Assembly (NCBI GenBank): GCA_004293165.1
Contig: RDYL01000002.1
Span: 248,001-312,000, forward strand
DNA length: 64,000 nucleotides
From: Flavobacteriia bacterium
Lineage (GTDB): Bacteria > Bacteroidota > Bacteroidia > Flavobacteriales > Flavobacteriaceae
Reading direction: 5' to 3'
Each line of letters opens with the position of its first letter. Positions within the stretch are counted from its first letter, which is position 1. Shown one piece after another: positions 60,418 to 64,000 of this stretch. The position numbers and the translations under genes were made by a program. The notes under the pieces were generated by a model. It ran no database searches, was not told the DNA's origin, and worked only from the letters and a program-made list of their open reading frames with translations.

Positions 60418-61392
60418 ATGACAGCCTCAAAATCCTTAACCATTCTTAAAGAAACCATTTTAGCAGGCGAAAGCAAAACCATTAACATGGAAATTGCTAA
60501 GTTGCACACCATGAATAAATTGAAAATTCCCATTATTGTGGAACGTTCAAAACTTGATGGTCCAACTGTTTTATTCACTGCTTGTTTGCATGGCGACGAA
60601 ATCAACGGAACCGAAATTGTGCGTCAGTTAATCATTCAAAAAATAAATAAGCCGAAACGGGGAACCGTTATTTGTATTCCCATCATCAATATTTTCGGAT
60701 TCATTAATAAGACCCGGGAATTTCCTGATGGTCGCGATTTAAATCGTGTGTTTCCAGGTAGTAAAACAGGTTCACTAGCCAGTCGATTTGCCTTTTATAT
60801 TTTAAAAGAAATTATGCCGCATGTAGATTACGCCATCGATTTTCATGCTGGTGGTGCGAGTCGATTTAATGCCCCTCAAATTAGAATTGTTCCAGAAAAC
60901 TCAGAATTAAAAGAACTTTCCGATGTCTTTAACGCTCCTTTTACCTTGTATTCGAAGAATATTTCGGGTACGTTTCGAAATTCTTGCGATAAATTGGACG
61001 TAAAAATGTTACTTTTTGAAGGCGGAAAATCATTAGACTTAAATGATAACGTTACACAAGAAGCTTTGGAAGGAACCAAACGCTTTTTAGATCATTTAGG
61101 CATGCTAAATCCAAGAAAAAAAGTTACAATTCCAACCCACAAAACCATATATATTGAAAAATCGAGTTGGGTTAGAGCCAAATATTCAGGTATGTTTCAT
61201 GGAACAGCAATTATTGGCAGTTTTGTTAAAAAAGGCGATTTATTAGCCACTATTTCTGACCCCTATGGAAAAGTTGAACATAAAGTCAAAGCGCCGCATG
61301 AAGGATATATTATTAATGTAAATGATGCGCCAATTATTTATCAAGGGGATGCAGTTTTTCATATTTCTACCCATTTAGAATTGAAAAGCTAA
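60418..61392 (+). CDS. Succinylglutamate desuccinylase/aspartoacylase family protein
   Basis: This 324-aa M14-like zinc hydrolase has metal ligands in ACLHGDEINGTEIVRQ (H-x-x-E) and the third His in YAIDFHAGGASRFN. The C-terminal 80 residues form a small beta domain typical of the AstE/ASPA group. The family deacylates N-acyl amino acids; the actual substrate here is unknown. No signal peptide. It runs in the same direction as the decarboxylase 55 bp downstream. Confidence 0.88.
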   Translation: MTASKSLTILKETILAGESKTINMEIAKLHTMNKLKIPIIVERSKLDGPTVLFTACLHGDEINGTEIVRQLIIQKINKPKRGTVICIPIINIFGFINKTREFPDGRDLNRVFPGSKTGSLASRFAFYILKEIMPHVDYAIDFHAGGASRFNAPQIRIVPENSELKELSDVFNAPFTLYSKNISGTFRNSCDKLDVKMLLFEGGKSLDLNDNVTQEALEGTKRFLDHLGMLNPRKKVTIPTHKTIYIEKSSWVRAKYSGMFHGTAIIGSFVKKGDLLATISDPYGKVEHKVKAPHEGYIINVNDAPIIYQGDAVFHISTHLELKS

Positions 61393-61447
61393 CAATTATC
61401 ATGTTTTATTGATTTGGCTTACTGTATTTTCGTGAAAATTTTTAGAC

Positions 61448-62686
61448 ATGAATTTTTGGAAAAAACTTACACACGAAGAAAGAAAGGTAAGAATTGATAA
61501 AGCCTTACACGATAATGTTAACTTCTCAAAAGATGCTTCATTAGGCTATCCTGCTTCCAAGTTAGATAGTCGTGTTTTTTATGATGATGCACCATTTTTA
61601 AAAGATGCACCAACACTTCAAACCTATGTAGCAAATCCAAATAACATTGGATGTCACACTTTTGGTACTTCAGAAAAAGCGTTTTATGGTACTCAAGAAA
61701 TTGAACGCGAAGTTTTAAATGTAATTGCCGTTGATATTTTTAAAGCTAATGAAAATGAGTTTGATGGTTACATTGCTCCAGGTGGAACCGAAGCAAATAT
61801 TCAAGCTATTTGGGTTTTTAGAAATGAATTCCTGCATAATTTTGATGCAAAATTAGACGAAATTGCCATTTTAGCTTCGGAAGACACGCATTATTCAATT
61901 CCAAAGGCTTCGAATTTATTGCAAATTAATTGGTTAAAAATTCCGGTTGGATTTGAAAATCGCGAAATAGATGTAAATGCATTGGATAACATCATTTCAG
62001 AAGCAAAAAATAAAGGCAAAAAATATTTCATCGCTGTTTCTAATATGGGAACTACCATGTTTGGTTCCGTTGATAATCCTGATGATTATACTTCGATTTT
62101 AGAAAAACACAACGTTACTTATCGCTTACATATTGATGGTGCTTATGGCGGATTTGTGTATCCGTTTAGCAATCAAAAAACAAATATCAACTTTAGCAAT
62201 CCAAAAATTAGTTCGATTACGATTGATGCGCACAAAATGTTGCAAGCGCCTTATGGAACAGGTATTTTTGTTTGCCGAAAAGGATTAATCGAAAACGTAC
62301 TTACCAAAGAAGCCGAATACGTAGAAGGAATGGATTTAACCCTTTGCGGAAGTCGTTCTGGTGCGAATGCGGTGGCAGTTTGGATGATTTTATTTACCTA
62401 TGGTGCTTTTGGCTGGTTTGAAAAAGTAAGTATTTTACAAATGCGTACTCAATTTTTATGTCACGAATTAGACCTATTGAATATCCAATATTTCCGCGAA
62501 CCTTTTATGAATATCGTAACCATTCATTCGGAATCCATTCCAGAAAAAATTGCTGAAAAGTATGATTTGGTACCTCAACAACACAATGAAAACAACAAAT
62601 GGTATAAAATTGTGGTGATGGATCACGTAGAAATAGAACATTTAACTACTTTTATAGACGAATTGAAAGCGTCTGTAAATGGATAA
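61448..62686 (+). CDS. Group II PLP-dependent amino-acid decarboxylase family protein
   Basis: The 412-aa enzyme has the PLP lysine in TIDAHKMLQAPYGTGIF, with LHIDGAYGGFVYPF (PLP-ring Asp) and YIAPGGTEANIQAIWVF. These match the glutamate/tyrosine/histidine decarboxylase and MfnA-like superfamily. The substrate is uncertain; an aspartate, glutamate or aromatic decarboxylase are all possible. Its end overlaps the start of the next gene by 8 bp, so translation is coupled. Confidence 0.87.
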   Translation: MNFWKKLTHEERKVRIDKALHDNVNFSKDASLGYPASKLDSRVFYDDAPFLKDAPTLQTYVANPNNIGCHTFGTSEKAFYGTQEIEREVLNVIAVDIFKANENEFDGYIAPGGTEANIQAIWVFRNEFLHNFDAKLDEIAILASEDTHYSIPKASNLLQINWLKIPVGFENREIDVNALDNIISEAKNKGKKYFIAVSNMGTTMFGSVDNPDDYTSILEKHNVTYRLHIDGAYGGFVYPFSNQKTNINFSNPKISSITIDAHKMLQAPYGTGIFVCRKGLIENVLTKEAEYVEGMDLTLCGSRSGANAVAVWMILFTYGAFGWFEKVSILQMRTQFLCHELDLLNIQYFREPFMNIVTIHSESIPEKIAEKYDLVPQQHNENNKWYKIVVMDHVEIEHLTTFIDELKASVNG

Positions 62687-63263
62687 AAAGGCATTAAGAA
62701 GTAAGTACAAAGTATTAAGACAATCGTTAACTGAAGAAGAAATCGAAGACAAAAGTTTGGCGATTGCGAACCAATTGTTGCGAATGGATGCTGAGCCTAG
62801 CGGCAGGCTGGTTTGGGACAAATTGTATTATCATTTGTTTTTAACGATTGAAGAGCAAAAAGAAATCAATACCGAATATATACTGCAAATTTTAGCGGGA
62901 AAAGATAAAGAAATCGTCATTTCGAAGTGCGACTTTGCCACTTTAGGAATGACGCCTTTTTTATTAACCGATAATACCAAAATCAAAAAAAACAGTTACA
63001 ACGTACCAGAACCGGTTGATGGTTTAGAAGTTCCTGATGCAAAAATTGATGTGGTTTTTGTGCCTCTTTTAGCTTACGACAAGCACGGAAATCGTGTTGG
63101 TTACGGAAAAGGTTTTTACGATAACTTTCTAAGTAAATGCAAGCCTGAAACGATTAAAATTGGGTTGTCGTTCTTTCCTCCAGAAGATAAAATTGACGAT
63201 GTTTCAGAAAATGATGTAAATTTGGATTTTTGTGTGACACCTGAGGGGATTATTTCTTTCTAA
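62679..63263 (+). CDS. 5-formyltetrahydrofolate cyclo-ligase with an eight-residue insertion
   Basis: The 194-aa enzyme turns 5-formyl-THF into 5,10-methenyl-THF using ATP. The signature VGYGKGFYDNFLSKCKPE and the basic N-terminus (KKALRSKYKVLRQSL) are present. Between residues 37 and 46 the segment AEPSGRLV (62790-62813) looks foreign: it is GC-rich (16 of 24 bases), contains the near-palindrome GCCTAGCGGCAGGC, and sits between LLRMD and WDKLYYHLF, which would otherwise be nearly continuous in the family. Function is probably kept because the insertion is in frame and near a surface loop. Confidence 0.93.
   Translation: MDKKALRSKYKVLRQSLTEEEIEDKSLAIANQLLRMDAEPSGRLVWDKLYYHLFLTIEEQKEINTEYILQILAGKDKEIVISKCDFATLGMTPFLLTDNTKIKKNSYNVPEPVDGLEVPDAKIDVVFVPLLAYDKHGNRVGYGKGFYDNFLSKCKPETIKIGLSFFPPEDKIDDVSENDVNLDFCVTPEGIISF
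62790..62813 (+). repeat. 24-bp GC-rich palindromic insertion inside the 5-FCL gene
   Basis: The eight codons GCT to GTT contain GCCT-AGCGGC-AGGC, a short stem in otherwise AT-rich coding DNA. It resembles a dispersed GC-rich palindrome inserted in frame. Copies elsewhere in this window were not found. Confidence 0.55.
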
Positions 63264-63531
63264 AACTCGTAATCAATTCAATTACTCCATAAATAATAAT
63301 GTGAGTTACCACAAAAATCCCGCCATAAAATAAAACCGCTAAAGAATTTCCACCTTTAAAATTATCTTCATCTAAAAAAATGTAAAACATATATAAAAAA
63401 TAGACCATAAAAATGGTCAAATTCACTTTATATATAGTTCTTTTAGTAAAAATTAAACCCAAAAGAAAATAAGCAAATACCGAAAAATACACAAAGTATA
63501 AAAGTGTAAATTCAGAATCTGTCGGAAACAT
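63250..63531 (-). CDS. Small hypothetical membrane protein
   Basis: The 93-aa protein has three hydrophobic segments (about 7-25, 34-52 and 62-85) and a basic C-terminus (ITSFRKK). No family is known to me. Its ATG overlaps the lspA stop by one base, so it is translated after lspA. Its 3' end overlaps the convergent cyclo-ligase gene by 14 bp. Confidence 0.65.
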   Translation of the reverse strand: MFPTDSEFTLLYFVYFSVFAYFLLGLIFTKRTIYKVNLTIFMVYFLYMFYIFLDEDNFKGGNSLAVLFYGGIFVVTHIIIYGVIELITSFRKK

Positions 63532-64000
63532 TATTCTTGAGTTTGAATAGTTTCTTCCTCTTTATCCGTATGAGCAAAAGCTCTTTTGTTGAAAACGATT
63601 AAAATCCCAACACCAGTAGAAATTGCAACATCGGCTACATTGAAAATAGCGTTGAAGAAAGTAAAGTGTTTGCCGCCCCAAATTGGCAACCAAGAAGGTA
63701 AGTTTCCTTCCCACATTGGAAAATAGAACATATCTACCACTTCTCCATGGAACCAAGTACCGTAAGGTTGGTCAGCAAAAGCAGTTGCTACTTGATGGTA
63801 ACTATCGTTAAAAATTACGCCGTAAAAAACTGAATCGATAATATTTCCTAATGCGCCTGTAAAAATCAAAGCAATAGCTACTATTAAGTAATTTGACGCA
63901 TTTTTTCTTACTGAATCCCACAACCACCAAGCGATTCCACCTACGGCTACGATACGGAATAAAGTTAAGATTAGTTTTCCGTAATCTCCGGGGATTTCAG
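63531..64000 (-). CDS. lspA: Lipoprotein signal peptidase (partial, start lies beyond the window)
   Basis: The frame is open to base 64000 (reading EIPGDYGKLILTLFRIVA at the edge), so the N-terminus is outside. The visible 156 residues include the two catalytic aspartates: TGALGNIIDSVFYG and FNAIFNVADVAISTGV. This integral membrane enzyme cleaves prolipoprotein signals after lipid attachment; several lipoproteins in the window would be its substrates. An extra periplasmic loop (about 60 residues) between the motifs is, as I recall, normal in Bacteroidetes. Confidence 0.93.
   Translation of the reverse strand, partial: EIPGDYGKLILTLFRIVAVGGIAWWLWDSVRKNASNYLIVAIALIFTGALGNIIDSVFYGVIFNDSYHQVATAFADQPYGTWFHGEVVDMFYFPMWEGNLPSWLPIWGGKHFTFFNAIFNVADVAISTGVGILIVFNKRAFAHTDKEEETIQTQE

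Overview
The window looks like a chromosome segment from a member of the Flavobacteriaceae, close to Flavobacterium. The evidence is AT-rich DNA, promoters with the Bacteroidetes -7 consensus TAnnTTTG, A-rich leaders instead of Shine-Dalgarno sites, and flavobacterial gene orders. The clearest of these are purN / acpP-fabF-rnc-IPExxxVDY-pyk, sdhCAB of the quinol:fumarate reductase type, DUF3108-kynA-M23-pgi, and hppD-hmgA. No rRNA, tRNA, CRISPR array, prophage or IS element was seen. Most of the window is housekeeping DNA.

Layout. 1-1793: leftward cassette of secreted and membrane proteins, divergent from a small HTH regulator (1934-2242) across a palindrome-rich promoter. 2243-3735: array of about 200-bp composite palindromic repeats with a 96-aa GIY-YIG nuclease gene embedded in it. 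3736-9706: glyS, a coiled-coil membrane protein, comF-like gene, Ig-like lipoprotein, nitrilase-family amidase. 9880-13557: succinate dehydrogenase. 13733-18263: lipoprotein, ChaN-like protein and a large beta-propeller protein. 18378-23043: aminopeptidase P, a DUF1398 gene with an in-frame stop near its start, secreted endonuclease I, alpha/beta hydrolase. 23142-31904: AddB-like and AddA-like recombination proteins separated by an OmpA-family protein and kbl. 32104-36359: superoxide dismutase, four tandem hairpin-bearing repeats, purF, a PfkB kinase. 36610-43176: outer-membrane protein, rnhA, purN, a damaged acpP, fabF, rnc, pyk. 43266-53218: PAS protein, dinB, recombinase-family membrane protein, CYTH, RlpA, cytochrome-b-like protein, pgi, M23 peptidase, tryptophan dioxygenase, DUF3108. 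53219-56003: a candidate small RNA, then the tyrosine-catabolic pair hppD-hmgA. 56127-64000: patatin autotransporter, uvrC, an aspartoacylase-like protein, a PLP decarboxylase, 5-formyltetrahydrofolate cyclo-ligase, a small membrane protein and a partial lspA.

Points most worth a second look: (1) the GIY-YIG gene inside its palindromic array, which has the layout of a nuclease plus its non-autonomous repeats; (2) the acyl carrier protein gene, which lacks 32 bp including the phosphopantetheine serine; (3) four tandem repeats carrying terminator-like hairpins between sodA and purF; (4) a promoter-plus-terminator small-RNA candidate downstream of hppD; (5) a 24-bp GC-rich palindromic in-frame insertion in the 5-formyltetrahydrofolate cyclo-ligase gene; (6) the nonsense codon in the DUF1398 gene. 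All functional statements come from reading motifs by eye; no database search was run.
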